NCBI RefSeq assembly: GCF_945269915.1
Contig: NZ_CALYOY010000023.1
Coordinates: forward strand, 1 to 37,176
DNA length: 37,176 nt
Direction of reading: 5' to 3'
Source: an uncultured Bifidobacterium sp.
GTDB taxonomy: Bacteria; Actinomycetota; Actinomycetes; Actinomycetales; Bifidobacteriaceae
Shown in pieces: positions 7,661 to 16,130 of this stretch; within the stretch, counting starts at the first letter, position 1; each line of letters starts with the position of its first letter. A program made the position numbers and the translations under genes. A model generated the notes under the pieces. The model was not told where the DNA came from, searched no databases, and saw nothing but the letters and a program-made list of their open reading frames with translations.

Positions 7661-8626
7661 ATGGCCAATACCATTCTGGACATCAGCCATGTCAGCAAAC
7701 GGTTCGGTCGTTTCCAGGCCCTGGATGATGTCAGCATCACCATAGCCAGGGGCGACATCTATGGTCTGATCGGCGAGAACGGGGCCGGCAAAACCACCCT
7801 GATGCGCTTGATTACCGGGCTCTCCCCCATGCAGGAGGGCAGGATAAGCCTGATGGGAAGCACCCTGGGCCAGAACAGCCGCATCCTGGGCAGAATCGGC
7901 TCGGTCATCGAAACCCCGGCTGCCTTCACCAGGCTTACCGTCGGACAGAACATGAAACTGGTCGCCATCCAGCACGGGTTGATCGACGAGGGCGCCATCG
8001 ACGAAACCCTGGGCTTCGTTGGTCTGAGCGAAAAGACCAGGACCCGCGCCGGTCAACTCTCACTAGGCCAGCGGCAACGTCTGGGGCTGGCCATGGCCAT
8101 TCTTCCCCACCCCGATCTCCTCATTCTGGACGAGCCCATCAATGGCTTGGACCCGGCAGGAATCATGGAGTTCAGACAGCTGCTGGCCAGACTCAGCAAG
8201 GAAAGGCGGACGACCCTCCTCATATCCAGCCACATCCTGAGCGAGCTCTACCTGGTCTCCTCCAGGTTCGGATTCATCAGCCATGGCCGACTCATCAAGG
8301 AGGTGACCAGAGAGGAACTCGACAGAGTCAATCAGGCCGGCATCCTGCTGGATGTGGATCAGAGCGCCAGGGCCGCCATGATCCTGGACCGCGAGGGCAT
8401 CACCCCCTTCCAGGTCATGGATGATCACCGGATCCTGATCAGACGTCAGCATCTGGAACCAGGCCCCCTCAACCGGCTCCTGGTGGAGGAAGGTGTTCTG
8501 GTCAATCACATCAACGACCAGAAAGGATCGCTGGAGGACTATTTCATGGACCTGCTCAATCACGACCCGGAACAGCGGGGACCCGCCACTCAGGACCACC
8601 GGAACCAGGGAGGCGATAATGATTAA
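7661..8626 (+). CDS. ABC transporter ATP-binding protein (BcrA/lantibiotic-immunity type)
   Basis: Cytoplasmic ATPase, 321 residues, powering the permease encoded just downstream. Walker A is GENGAGKTTL (about 40-49), the Q loop region is VIETPAAFTRLTVGQN, the signature is LSLGQRQRLGLA, Walker B is LLILDEPINGLDP, and the H loop is ISSHILSE. The long C-terminal extension after residue 220 is typical of the drug/bacteriocin-export DRA branch. The ribosome site AAAGGA precedes the ATG. The stop overlaps the permease start in ATGATTAA. The neighbouring two-component genes make a peptide-antibiotic detoxification role likely; export of a self-made product is less likely, as no precursor peptide is visible. 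Confidence 0.92.
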   Translation: MANTILDISHVSKRFGRFQALDDVSITIARGDIYGLIGENGAGKTTLMRLITGLSPMQEGRISLMGSTLGQNSRILGRIGSVIETPAAFTRLTVGQNMKLVAIQHGLIDEGAIDETLGFVGLSEKTRTRAGQLSLGQRQRLGLAMAILPHPDLLILDEPINGLDPAGIMEFRQLLARLSKERRTTLLISSHILSELYLVSSRFGFISHGRLIKEVTREELDRVNQAGILLDVDQSARAAMILDREGITPFQVMDDHRILIRRQHLEPGPLNRLLVEEGVLVNHINDQKGSLEDYFMDLLNHDPEQRGPATQDHRNQGGDND

Positions 8627-9395
8627 TCAGATCAGAGCCGATTTCTATAGACAGCGACACTCCTTCGGCATGATGCTTCTTTTGGTGTGCACCGTGGCCC
8701 TGGGCATCTGGTCCACCTGGTCGAAGACCACTATTGGAATCAGCACGGGTGGCCCGGAATACAGCCACCGACTCCTGGAAATCACCAACGGAACCTGGAC
8801 CGTCAAAACGGGCATGCAGTTAGGTGCCGACTCCGCCACCACGCTGATCTACCTGTACATCGCGGTCTTCGTCATCGTCATCGGCTGTGAATACAGCCAG
8901 CACACCTTGAAGAACACTTTGACATCGGGGATCTCACGCATCCAGTTCATCCTGGGCAAGTACGTGACCATCCTGGCGGATATCCTCCTCCTGACCCTGT
9001 GCTACTTCATCTCCATCCTGGCCACAGGCCTGGCCCTGGGAAGGAAGCCGGGCGCAACCTGGGCCGTCCTGTGTCGGGATACGGCAACCATGACGGTATC
9101 GGTCGGCTTCTGCATTTCCGTCATCATCAGCCTGGGTATCGTCCTGCTGGTCCTGACCCAATCCACGGTCCTTCCGGCGGTCCTGATCGTGGTGTGGCCG
9201 ATACTGATCGGCCTACTGGTCACGAACCTGAACTGGAAGTGGCTGAAATACCTCGACTTCGTCGGGTTCGCTGAACAGATCGCCATCGGCACCCTCAAGG
9301 TCTACCAGGCCTGGATCTACACCGGGGTATCCCTGGGAGTGGTCCTGGCGTCCGTCATCGGATCGGCCCTGATCTTGTCCAGGAAAGAAATCTGA
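8619..9395 (+). CDS. ABC-2 type transporter permease
   Basis: Integral membrane partner of the preceding ATPase, 258 residues. About six hydrophobic segments are visible, among them FGMMLLLVCTVALGIW near 16-31, IYLYIAVFVIVIGCEY, ADILLLTLCYFISILA, a long double segment from CISVIISLGIVLLVL to LIGLLVT, and a C-terminal helix ending SRKEI. The motif CEYSQHTLKNTLTSGISR after the second helix is the ABC-2 permease cytoplasmic loop. The start at 8619 overlaps the ATPase stop by eight bases and is favoured over an upstream in-frame ATG at 8493, which lies inside the ATPase gene. The substrate is unknown; a membrane-active peptide is the best guess from context. Confidence 0.88.
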   Translation: MINQIRADFYRQRHSFGMMLLLVCTVALGIWSTWSKTTIGISTGGPEYSHRLLEITNGTWTVKTGMQLGADSATTLIYLYIAVFVIVIGCEYSQHTLKNTLTSGISRIQFILGKYVTILADILLLTLCYFISILATGLALGRKPGATWAVLCRDTATMTVSVGFCISVIISLGIVLLVLTQSTVLPAVLIVVWPILIGLLVTNLNWKWLKYLDFVGFAEQIAIGTLKVYQAWIYTGVSLGVVLASVIGSALILSRKEI

Positions 9396-9540
9396 GGGGC
9401 AGCCCCGCCATGAGGATGCGAGACAATCTCGACTGCACGGTTACGGCAACCAGGCTCAGCCAGAACAGGGAACCGGCTTGTGGAGTCGGCCCAGAAAGGA
9501 TCTGACACCGACGAGGGGAAACCGCACGAGAGTGTGCCGT

Positions 9541-10743
9541 TCAGCGGTAATCGCGAATAGCCTGTCGAGCCATACCGACGAATTGCCGCACGCATGCCCG
9601 GACGGAGTAGACGGTCCTGGTATGCTCCGCGTACTCCCTGGACCAGTGGTCGAGAAGGTCGGGATGCTCGAACCACCAATCAATCCGGTCGGCCAGGACC
9701 TGATCCTGGCGGGCGGGGAAGAGTGAGTTGGGGGTCAGGGCGAACTGTCCTGCAGCGCTGAGGTCCGATTGGGCGATGACCGGCACCGCCCCGCAGGCCA
9801 TACCCTCGAGCACACTCACCGATTCCAGATCGGCGATGGAGGGATGGACGAGGAGATCGGCCTGGCGGAGAAGATCAGGCATGTTCCCGTTGGGGTGGAA
9901 ACCGATGGAGACCGCACCCTCACCAAGCAGTTCGGCGGCCTCCGCCTTGAGCCGGTGTTCCAAGGGCCCTGTGCCGGCGATGGTCAAGGTGATCTCATCC
10001 CTGTGACGGCACCGGGACAGGGCCCGGATCAGGGTGGCGTGGTCCTTCTCCCCGGCAAGCCTTCCCGAGGCCACGATATGGAAGGTCCGGCCCCGACAGG
10101 ACCTGTCGTAGCGCGTTCCGGGGTTGAACCTGGCCTGGTAACCGTTCGAAATCACATGGAGATGCGCCTCATACCCGTGTGACCGCAGAAGATCGGCCGT
10201 CAGCCGTGTGGGCACGTGGATATGGTCCACATGCCCATAGAGCCAGTGCCGGAACAGCTGGTATATGGCTGAATCAACCCCCGGCAGAAAGCGGATGGGA
10301 CCACTGGAATAGGTGATGTTCTCGGGCTGGATGTGGAAGCCGGCCGTCACCGGGATGCCCATCCTCCGCGCCTGGCCAAGGGCGGCGCGGCCGAAGGCGA
10401 AGGGGGTGTAGATGTGCACCAGGTCGACCCCGGCGAAGGCCCTCCTGAAGAGCTCGGGATCCGCCCGGGCGAAACTCATCTGCTGCTTGGCGGCGACCCA
10501 TGACACCAGGGGGATCCGATGGACCCGGGCTCCGTAGGAGGGGGCACCCAGACCGATCAGGCGGACCTCATGCCCCTGGGCGCGGAGCTCCTGGGCATAT
10601 TGAAGCGCGGAGTTCGAAGTGCCGTTGCCCTGGTTGCCGAAGGAATCAAGGACCAGCGCCAGTGTCAGGGCCCCGCCCCGGCCTCGTTCATCATTGCCAT
10701 CGCCGCCCGTGGCAGGCGGGTCGGCGGCAGGGATCTTCATCAT
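9541..10743 (-). CDS. Glycosyltransferase family 4, glycolipid-synthase type
   Basis: Retaining GT-B glycosyltransferase of about 400 residues, probably at the inner face of the membrane. The N-terminal domain has SFGNQGNGTSNSALQYAQEL, where a donor/acceptor glycine loop is expected, and GFHIQPENITY, close to the pattern of 1,2-diacylglycerol 3-glucosyltransferases. The C-terminal domain has ASGRLAGEKDH and the E-x7-E motif in ESVSVLEGMACG. Such enzymes make glucosyl-diacylglycerol, the lipid anchor of lipoteichoic acid-like polymers; that would suit the LtaS-like gene in this window, but the substrate is inference. The start at 10743 is chosen because GGAGG lies five bases upstream; an ATG at 10782 has no ribosome site. 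Weak hairpins but no clear promoter are seen in the 189-base gap from metQ. Confidence 0.85.
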   Translation of the reverse strand: MMKIPAADPPATGGDGNDERGRGGALTLALVLDSFGNQGNGTSNSALQYAQELRAQGHEVRLIGLGAPSYGARVHRIPLVSWVAAKQQMSFARADPELFRRAFAGVDLVHIYTPFAFGRAALGQARRMGIPVTAGFHIQPENITYSSGPIRFLPGVDSAIYQLFRHWLYGHVDHIHVPTRLTADLLRSHGYEAHLHVISNGYQARFNPGTRYDRSCRGRTFHIVASGRLAGEKDHATLIRALSRCRHRDEITLTIAGTGPLEHRLKAEAAELLGEGAVSIGFHPNGNMPDLLRQADLLVHPSIADLESVSVLEGMACGAVPVIAQSDLSAAGQFALTPNSLFPARQDQVLADRIDWWFEHPDLLDHWSREYAEHTRTVYSVRACVRQFVGMARQAIRDYR

Positions 10744-10932
10744 GATGGCCTCCGGCCCCATATCACCAGCCATACTGGACACCGCACAGTGGGCGCAAAC
10801 CCGGCCAATGCCCGGCCCGGCAGTGGAGTTCCCCCGGTCGAATCCGCCGGGCCGGTTTCCGGCACCCTACCCTATTCCGTCAATCCTGGTTGCAGCACCG
10901 CTCAACCCGGGCCTTTCCACCACCACGATCCT

Positions 10933-11796
10933 TCAGGGTCGGAAGGCCGGAACAGCCGCACCCTTGTAGTAGCGGGTGATGGCATCGGCCACATACGTGC
11001 TGTGATAGGCGGAGACCAGGGTTGCATAGGTGGGGTTGCCCCTGTCTGCCGCCCTGGCCACGATGATGTTCACATAGGGGTGGTTGGCCGGCGATTCGAG
11101 ACCTCCCGGCACCTGGTAGATGGCATCATCGACCTTCATGCCTGCATCGATGATGAAGTTGGTGTTGGTGATGCCGGCGGCATAGTCGGGAAGGACGTTC
11201 ACGATGCCGGTCGGGTCCACCTGGTCCAGGACCAGGCCCAGCGGGTTGTCGACCACATCCTCCGGGACGGGCGTGGTGGCCTTGGGGTCGCGCAACCCGA
11301 TCAGTCCGGCGCTGTCCAGGACCTTCAGGGCCCGACCAAGGTCTATCGGATCGTTGGGGATGGCCAGGCGATCCCCCTGCCTGATCTGGTCAGGGCTGGA
11401 GTACCGCTTGGAATAGAGGTTGAGCGGCGAGATATAGGTGTCGCCGATGGCGGCGAAACGGTAGCCGTTCTTCCGGGACTCCTGCTCCATGAAGGCGTAA
11501 TGCTGGAAGGCGTTCAGATCGATCTCCCTGTTGGCCAGGGCCTGGTTGGCGTAGCGGCCGTACTGGAAGGACTTCAGCCGCACCCTGAGCCCGGTATCGC
11601 GGGCGTCAAGCTCGTGTTGGACAGCCTTCCATATCTCCTCGTCGGCGTTGCCCACCACACCGATGCTGATCTCCCGCTCCCCCAGGGCGGGCCGGTTGAT
11701 GCGCACATAGGCCAATCCCATCAGGACCGCCACAATCACCATGACCGCGGACACGGCCGCCAGTTCCCTCTTGGCCCGGGTTCTCCTGTTAGCCAT
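10933..11796 (-). CDS. MetQ-like substrate-binding protein, copy 1, without lipobox
   Basis: NLPA/MetQ-family binding protein (287 residues) of a methionine-type ABC importer. The N-terminus is a basic stretch (RRTRAKR) followed by one hydrophobic helix at about 12-31. The protein contains no cysteine at all, so it cannot be a conventional lipoprotein and is probably held by an uncleaved N-terminal anchor. Family motifs are ISIGVVGNADEEIWKAVQ, DLNAFQHYAFM, YISPLNLYSKRY, IPNDPIDLGRAL, TNTNFIIDAG and the C-terminal YHSTYVADAI. It is the last gene of the metN-metI-metQ2-metQ1 run, 47 bases after its close paralogue. The ligand could be methionine or a related amino acid or dipeptide; the duplication suggests the two copies differ in ligand. 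Confidence 0.85.
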   Translation of the reverse strand: MANRRTRAKRELAAVSAVMVIVAVLMGLAYVRINRPALGEREISIGVVGNADEEIWKAVQHELDARDTGLRVRLKSFQYGRYANQALANREIDLNAFQHYAFMEQESRKNGYRFAAIGDTYISPLNLYSKRYSSPDQIRQGDRLAIPNDPIDLGRALKVLDSAGLIGLRDPKATTPVPEDVVDNPLGLVLDQVDPTGIVNVLPDYAAGITNTNFIIDAGMKVDDAIYQVPGGLESPANHPYVNIIVARAADRGNPTYATLVSAYHSTYVADAITRYYKGAAVPAFRP

Positions 11797-11843
11797 ACTC
11801 CACCCCTCTTCTCTTGGGTCTTTCTCCGCCCGCTACCGGTGCA

Positions 11844-12731
11844 TCAGACCTTGAAGGCGGGCACGCAGGCCCCCTTGTAGACCCTGGTGATCGTGTCGGC
11901 GACATGTTTGGAATGGTAGGCGCTGACCACCTTGGCGTAGATGGGGTTGTCCTTCTGATCCCTGGTGGTGACGATGATGTTGATGTAGGGTTTGTTGGCC
12001 GGGTTCTCCAGGTCGTAGGGGACCTCGTGGATGGCGTCATGTACGCTCTTACCGGCATCCACAACGAAGTTGGCGTTGGTCACCCCACCGGCGTAGTCGG
12101 GCAGGAGGTTGAGGATACCGGCCGGGTCGACCTGTTCGATCTGCAGGTGCTTGGGGTTCTCGACCACATCCTCGGGCAGGGGGTTGGTGGCCTTGGGGTC
12201 GCGCAGACCAATCAGTTCGGCATCGGCCAGGACCTTCAGGGCACGTCCCATGTTGGTGGCGTTGTTGGGTATGGCCACCTTGTCGCCGTCCTGGAACTGG
12301 GAGGGTTTGGAGTACCGCTTGGAGTAGAGGTTCATCGGGGATATGTAGGTGTCACCGATGACGGAGAGCCTGTAGTGGTTGGTCTTGACGTCATCCTCCA
12401 GGTAGGCGTAATGCTGGGCGGCGTTGAAGTCCACCTCCCGGTTGGCCGTGGCCTGGTTGACGTAGATGGCATCCTGGAAGGGCTTGAGCACGATCCTGAT
12501 GTGTTCGTTGCGGCGGTCCAACTCCTCCTGGACCGCCTTCCAGATCTGGTCGTCCGAGCTGCCGATGACCCCCACCGTGACGGTCCTGGTTCCCGCACTG
12601 GCCCGGTTGAGCCGGAAATCAGCCCCGACGACCGCCGCCAGGAGCAGGATCATGACCAGGCCCAGGGCCACCAGTTCCCTCCTGGCGCGACTCTTCCTGC
12701 CTGCACGTCTGCGATCTGCCACCTTGCTCAA
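11844..12731 (-). CDS. MetQ-like substrate-binding protein, copy 2, without lipobox
   Basis: Second NLPA/MetQ-family binding protein (295 residues), clearly paralogous to the following gene along its whole length. The N-terminus is very basic (RRRAGRKSRARRE) with a hydrophobic helix at about 20-36 and no lipobox; the only cysteine is near the C-terminus in KGACVPAFKV. Conserved stretches include VTVGVIGSSDDQIWKAVQ, DFNAAQHYAYLED, YISPMNLYSKRY, AIPNNATNMGRAL and VTNANFVVDAG. It lies 16 bases after metI, so it is probably the original binding protein of the importer. A signal anchor rather than lipid attachment is inferred. Specificity for methionine is likely from the operon but not proven. 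Confidence 0.87.
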   Translation of the reverse strand: MSKVADRRRAGRKSRARRELVALGLVMILLLAAVVGADFRLNRASAGTRTVTVGVIGSSDDQIWKAVQEELDRRNEHIRIVLKPFQDAIYVNQATANREVDFNAAQHYAYLEDDVKTNHYRLSVIGDTYISPMNLYSKRYSKPSQFQDGDKVAIPNNATNMGRALKVLADAELIGLRDPKATNPLPEDVVENPKHLQIEQVDPAGILNLLPDYAGGVTNANFVVDAGKSVHDAIHEVPYDLENPANKPYINIIVTTRDQKDNPIYAKVVSAYHSKHVADTITRVYKGACVPAFKV

Positions 12732-12747
12732 CCTTCCGCTTGGGTGC

Positions 12748-13428
12748 TCAATGCTCGATGACCTCGGCCAGGAGCCGACCGAAGAGCTCGATCAGGGCGA
12801 TGAAAATGACCAGGACGATGATCGTGGCGATGGTCACGTCGTACATGTACCGCTGGTAGCCCAGCCTGATGGCGAAGTCGCCCAGTCCGCCACCACCGAC
12901 GATACCCACCGTGGCCGTCTCCCCCACCAGGCTGACGATCGTGATCGTGGTCACCCGGATGATGGCGGGGATGCCCTCGCGCAGGTAGACATGCCAGATG
13001 ATCTGCCAGGTGGACATTCCCATGGATTCCGCGGCCTCGATGTATCCCGGGTCCAGTCCCGCCAGAGCGGACTCGATCTGCCGGGAGAAAAAGGGGGTGA
13101 TGCCCACGACCAGGGGGAAGATGGCACCCTTGGGGCCGATGGCGGTACCCATAAGCAACCTGGTCACCGGCACCAGGGCGGCAGCCAGGATGATGAAGGG
13201 GATGGACCTGAAGAGGTCGATCAGCTTGTCCAGGATGTTGAAGACGACCCCGTTGCGACGGATGCCATTGCGACGGGTCACGATCAGCCCCACCCCGATG
13301 ATCAGGGAAAGGAAGAAGGAGATGACCCCGGAGACACCGACCATGACCAGGGTCTGGACCAGACTGTTGAAGAACTCGGGGAGCCGGCTCATCACATTGG
13401 GGAACCAGGCGTTCAGCAAAGACGTCAT
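12748..13428 (-). CDS. metI: Methionine-type ABC transporter permease
   Basis: Integral membrane permease, 226 residues, partner of MetN. Five hydrophobic segments are visible, and the cytoplasmic coupling loop (EAA motif) reads EAAESMGMSTWQIIWHV. The MetI family pattern includes RSIPFIILAAALVPVTRLL and GIVGGGGLGDFAIRLGYQRY. Its start overlaps the metN stop by four bases (ATGA), which implies translational coupling and a MetN2-MetI2 complex. Length and motifs are normal for the family. Confidence 0.93.
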   Translation of the reverse strand: MTSLLNAWFPNVMSRLPEFFNSLVQTLVMVGVSGVISFFLSLIIGVGLIVTRRNGIRRNGVVFNILDKLIDLFRSIPFIILAAALVPVTRLLMGTAIGPKGAIFPLVVGITPFFSRQIESALAGLDPGYIEAAESMGMSTWQIIWHVYLREGIPAIIRVTTITIVSLVGETATVGIVGGGGLGDFAIRLGYQRYMYDVTIATIIVLVIFIALIELFGRLLAEVIEH

Positions 13429-14477
13429 GACTTGAGTATCTCGATTCCGATATTGCGCGACTTCAGGTATTCCAGCGCACCTTTGATATGGTCATCGGTC
13501 CCGGCGATCTTTACCACCAGGCCGCCCAGGGGGGATCCGTCGACCACGTCGATGTCTCCGAAAATTATATTGACATCCAGGTCGAAGGCGCGTGAGATAT
13601 ACGAGACCAGGGCCTCGGAGACCTCCTTGGATACGTAGGACATACGCAGGATGACCTGACCGGGTTCCAGGGCCACCAGAGGCGAATCCTGCGCCAGGAG
13701 GTCGGTGATCTTATCCAGGTTGGATGTAGTGGCTATGAAGGATTTGGTCAGCTGGGCCTGGGGGTCGGCGAAGACATCGAAGACCTTCCCCTGTTCGACG
13801 ATGGTTCCGTGATCGATGACCGCAATCTTGTTGCAGATCTGCCTGATGACGGACATCTCGTGGGTGATCAGGACCACCGTGATACCAAGGCTGTCGTGGA
13901 GATCACGCAAAAGCTGGAGGATGGACTTTGTCGTGTTGGGATCCAAGGCGCTGGTGGCTTCATCACTCAGTAGAATATCCGGCTCATTGGCCAGGGCCCT
14001 GGCGATGGCAACACGCTGTTGCTGACCGCCGGACAGCTCTGCGGGGTAGTGGTCGGCGAGGTCCGACAAACCTACCAGTTCCAGCAGTTCCGCTACCCTG
14101 GCTGCCCGCTGGTGCTTCCACACACTCCCCTCGAGGAGAGGAAGCTCCACATTACCCGCTACCGTGCGGGAGGGCATCAGGTTGAAGTGCTGGAAGATCA
14201 TACCGGTACGTTGCCTCAGGGAGCGCAGATCTGCGGGAGTCAGATCCTGCACCTCCCGGCCCCGCACCTTGACGCTGCCTGAGTCATAACCTTCCAAGCC
14301 ATTGATGCACCGCACCAGAGTGGATTTGCCAGCCCCACTCAGGCCGATAACGCCGAAGATGTCACCAGCATCGATATCCAGAGAGACATCAGCCAGGGCT
14401 GTCTTGTCTTCTTCCTCACCGCTTCGATAAATCTTGGTGAGATTGCGAATCTCCACCACAGGTATCCGATGGTTCAC
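13425..14477 (-). CDS. metN: Methionine-type ABC transporter ATP-binding protein with NIL domain
   Basis: ATPase of the MetNIQ importer, about 350 residues. Walker A is GLSGAGKSTLV, signature LSGGQQQRVAIARAL, Walker B ILLSDEATSALDP, H loop VLITHEMSVI. After about residue 260 a NIL regulatory domain follows (from VILRMSYVSKEV to the end), which in homologues binds methionine and causes trans-inhibition. I prefer the GTG at 14477, since GGAAGG lies seven bases before it and the -10-like TACTAT at 14507-14512 would put transcription start near 14500, too close to the alternative ATG at 14492. First gene of the metN-metI-metQ-metQ operon. Confidence 0.92.
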   Translation of the reverse strand: MNHRIPVVEIRNLTKIYRSGEEEDKTALADVSLDIDAGDIFGVIGLSGAGKSTLVRCINGLEGYDSGSVKVRGREVQDLTPADLRSLRQRTGMIFQHFNLMPSRTVAGNVELPLLEGSVWKHQRAARVAELLELVGLSDLADHYPAELSGGQQQRVAIARALANEPDILLSDEATSALDPNTTKSILQLLRDLHDSLGITVVLITHEMSVIRQICNKIAVIDHGTIVEQGKVFDVFADPQAQLTKSFIATTSNLDKITDLLAQDSPLVALEPGQVILRMSYVSKEVSEALVSYISRAFDLDVNIIFGDIDVVDGSPLGGLVVKIAGTDDHIKGALEYLKSRNIGIEILKS

Positions 14478-14506
14478 CTTCCCGCCTTCCATGTCGACTG
14501 AGTGTC

Positions 14507-14512
14507 ATAGTA
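14507..14512 (-). promoter_or_regulatory. Candidate -10 box for the metNIQQ operon
   Basis: On the minus strand this reads TACTAT, giving a start near 14500 and a leader of about 23 bases before the GTG of metN. The -35 is not clear. No SAM riboswitch or T-box is visible in the 170-base interval shared with purT. Confidence 0.35.
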
Positions 14513-14559
14513 ATATCCGCCACGTCACTGGACCAGGCCCACCCCTATAGGTCTTATTT

Positions 14560-14571
14560 ATGAGCGCTTAT
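14560..14571. promoter_or_regulatory. LacI-family-like operator between metN and purT
   Basis: ATGAGCGCTTAT is a 12-base near-palindrome (one pair broken) centred on AGCGCT, resembling the symmetric core bound by LacI/GalR-family repressors. It lies between divergent metN and purT, so a purine- or amino-acid-responsive repressor could use it. A second short palindrome, CCTATAGG, is 14 bases to the left. Function is inference. Confidence 0.3.
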
Positions 14572-14662
14572 CGGTCGATGGAAAAACGCGCCGGAAGGCA
14601 CGCACGGAAACGACACCCTGCCGTGCCATCCCTCCTGTGGGAACCCATGGCAGAATGGGACC

Positions 14663-15949
14663 ATGACCGATTCCGTCGTGCCCAACGAATTCTCGTCCAT
14701 CAATGATCGTCCCCTCGGCAACCCCCTCGGCAGTCGTCCCACCAGGGTTCTGCTCCTCGGGGCCGGCGAACTGGGACGGGAAATCTGCATCAGCCTGATC
14801 CGTCTGGGTGCCTGGGTCTGCGCCGTCGACTCCTACCCGAGCGCCCCGGCAACACAGGTGGCTCACTCCTTCAGGGTCTTGCCCATGTCCGATCCAAAGG
14901 CTTTACGGGACCTGATCGCACAGATCGAACCGGACCTGATCGTGCCCGAGGTGGAGGCCATAGCCACCGACCAGCTGGCCTGGGCCGCCGACCGGGGCAT
15001 CCAGGTGGTCCCGGCCTCCGGAATGGCCGCCATGTGCATGGACAGGCAGGCGTTGCGCACCTTCGCCCACGACACGGTGGGGCTGGATACGACACCCTAC
15101 CGATTCGCCCAGAACCTGGATCACCTCCGACAGGGGGCTGAAGCGGTGGGCTTCCCCTGCATGATCAAACCGGTCATGAGCTCATCCGGGCATGGGCAGA
15201 GTCTGGTCCGCGATCCCGGAGACCTGGAGGAGGCCTGGCGGACAGCCCAGACAGGCGGGCGCGCCCGTGGCCGGAAGGACCAGCCCAGCAGGGTCATCGT
15301 CGAGGCCCTGGCCCCCCTCGAACACGAACTGACCGTCCTGACCATCTCCTCCAGCGCAGGAATCGCCACCTGCGAACCCATCGGACAGTGCCAGGAGGAC
15401 GGCGACTATCGCCAGTCCTGGCAGCCCTCCGGTCTGGACAGGCCCATCCTGGAGAAGGCATCGAACATGGCGGAAAAACTGATCCGGGCCATGACCGACC
15501 TGGCCAGGAAGCAGGGCGAGACCGGTTGGGGGGTCTACGGTGTGGAGGTCTTCGTCCTCAAGGACGGCCGTGTCCTTTTCAATGAGGTCTCCCCCCGGCC
15601 ACACGACACGGGCATGGTCACGATGATCTCCCAGCGGCTCTCGGAATTCGACCTGCATGCCAGAGCCATCCTGGGCATCCCCGTTCACCGGGAGGATCTG
15701 GAGCTCACCCTGCCCCCTGGCTGGTCCGCGGCAAGCCAGGCGGTCCTGGTCCGGGGCCATGGACAGGTCACCTTCACCGGAGTCCCCCAGGCACTGGCAT
15801 ACCCGGGAACCGATCTGCGCATCTTCTCCAAGCCCCTGGTGGAAGGCAGCAGAAGGATGGCCGTGGCCCTGGCCCAGGGGGCAGACCAGACCCAGGCCAG
15901 GGCAAGAGCCGACCAGGTGGTCCGGGCCCTTCGGGCACAGGTGGAGTAA
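14663..15949 (+). CDS. purT: Formate-dependent phosphoribosylglycinamide formyltransferase
   Basis: PurT (428 residues) makes formyl-GAR from GAR, formate and ATP, the folate-independent form of the third purine step. It is an ATP-grasp enzyme: N-terminal domain with RVLLLGAGELGREICISLIR, then VPEVEAIATDQLA, the ATP-binding region FPCMIKPVMSSSGHGQS, and the metal/ATP motif VFVLKDGRVLFNEVSPRPHD. Formate is abundant in bifidobacterial fermentation. Compared with homologues the N-terminus carries about 25 extra residues before the first beta strand. The ribosome site is poor (GGGACC), so the start is less certain. First gene of the plus-strand purine cluster; 181 bases separate it from purC. Confidence 0.94.
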   Translation: MTDSVVPNEFSSINDRPLGNPLGSRPTRVLLLGAGELGREICISLIRLGAWVCAVDSYPSAPATQVAHSFRVLPMSDPKALRDLIAQIEPDLIVPEVEAIATDQLAWAADRGIQVVPASGMAAMCMDRQALRTFAHDTVGLDTTPYRFAQNLDHLRQGAEAVGFPCMIKPVMSSSGHGQSLVRDPGDLEEAWRTAQTGGRARGRKDQPSRVIVEALAPLEHELTVLTISSSAGIATCEPIGQCQEDGDYRQSWQPSGLDRPILEKASNMAEKLIRAMTDLARKQGETGWGVYGVEVFVLKDGRVLFNEVSPRPHDTGMVTMISQRLSEFDLHARAILGIPVHREDLELTLPPGWSAASQAVLVRGHGQVTFTGVPQALAYPGTDLRIFSKPLVEGSRRMAVALAQGADQTQARARADQVVRALRAQVE

Positions 15950-16002
15950 GGCTATGATTCCCTCGGATTGTCCAGGCGGGAAGACTTGGTACCACTGTGA
16001 TC

Positions 16003-16033
16003 AGGGGGTCATTCCACCGCCACGCCGACCCCT
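16003..16033 (+). terminator. Weak hairpin between purT and purC
   Basis: AGGGGGTC (16003-16010) can pair with GACCCCT (16027-16033) with one bulged G. There is no strong U tract. It may attenuate or end purT transcription ahead of the purC promoter region. Confidence 0.3.
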
Positions 16034-16066
16034 CCTGAAAGACCCGTGTTTGTAACTTGCCCTTGC

Positions 16067-16072
16067 TATTCT
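16067..16072 (+). promoter_or_regulatory. Candidate -10 box for purC
   Basis: TATTCT lies 58 bases before the purC start, in an otherwise gene-free 181-base gap. No convincing -35 is visible, so this is a weak call. Confidence 0.25.
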
Positions 16073-16130
16073 GGCCTCGTCCGTAGTCCGGTTATTTCCA
16101 ATTCGCGAGCGCAGCTCAGGAAGGCGAACC

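Noticed and set aside
9396-9540. Search for a peptide precursor or immunity gene after the ABC permease
   Set aside because: No small open frame with a ribosome site and leader-like features is present, so there is no support for a bacteriocin locus.
10851-10863. Small hairpin GCCGG-TTT-CCGGC between metQ copy 1 and the glycosyltransferase gene
   Set aside because: A five-base stem without a U tract in a GC-rich stretch; it could occur by chance, so termination is not claimed.
10519-12761. Plus-strand open frames opposite the two metQ genes
   Set aside because: The two frames resemble each other only because the metQ genes beneath them are paralogues; no ribosome site or motif supports them.
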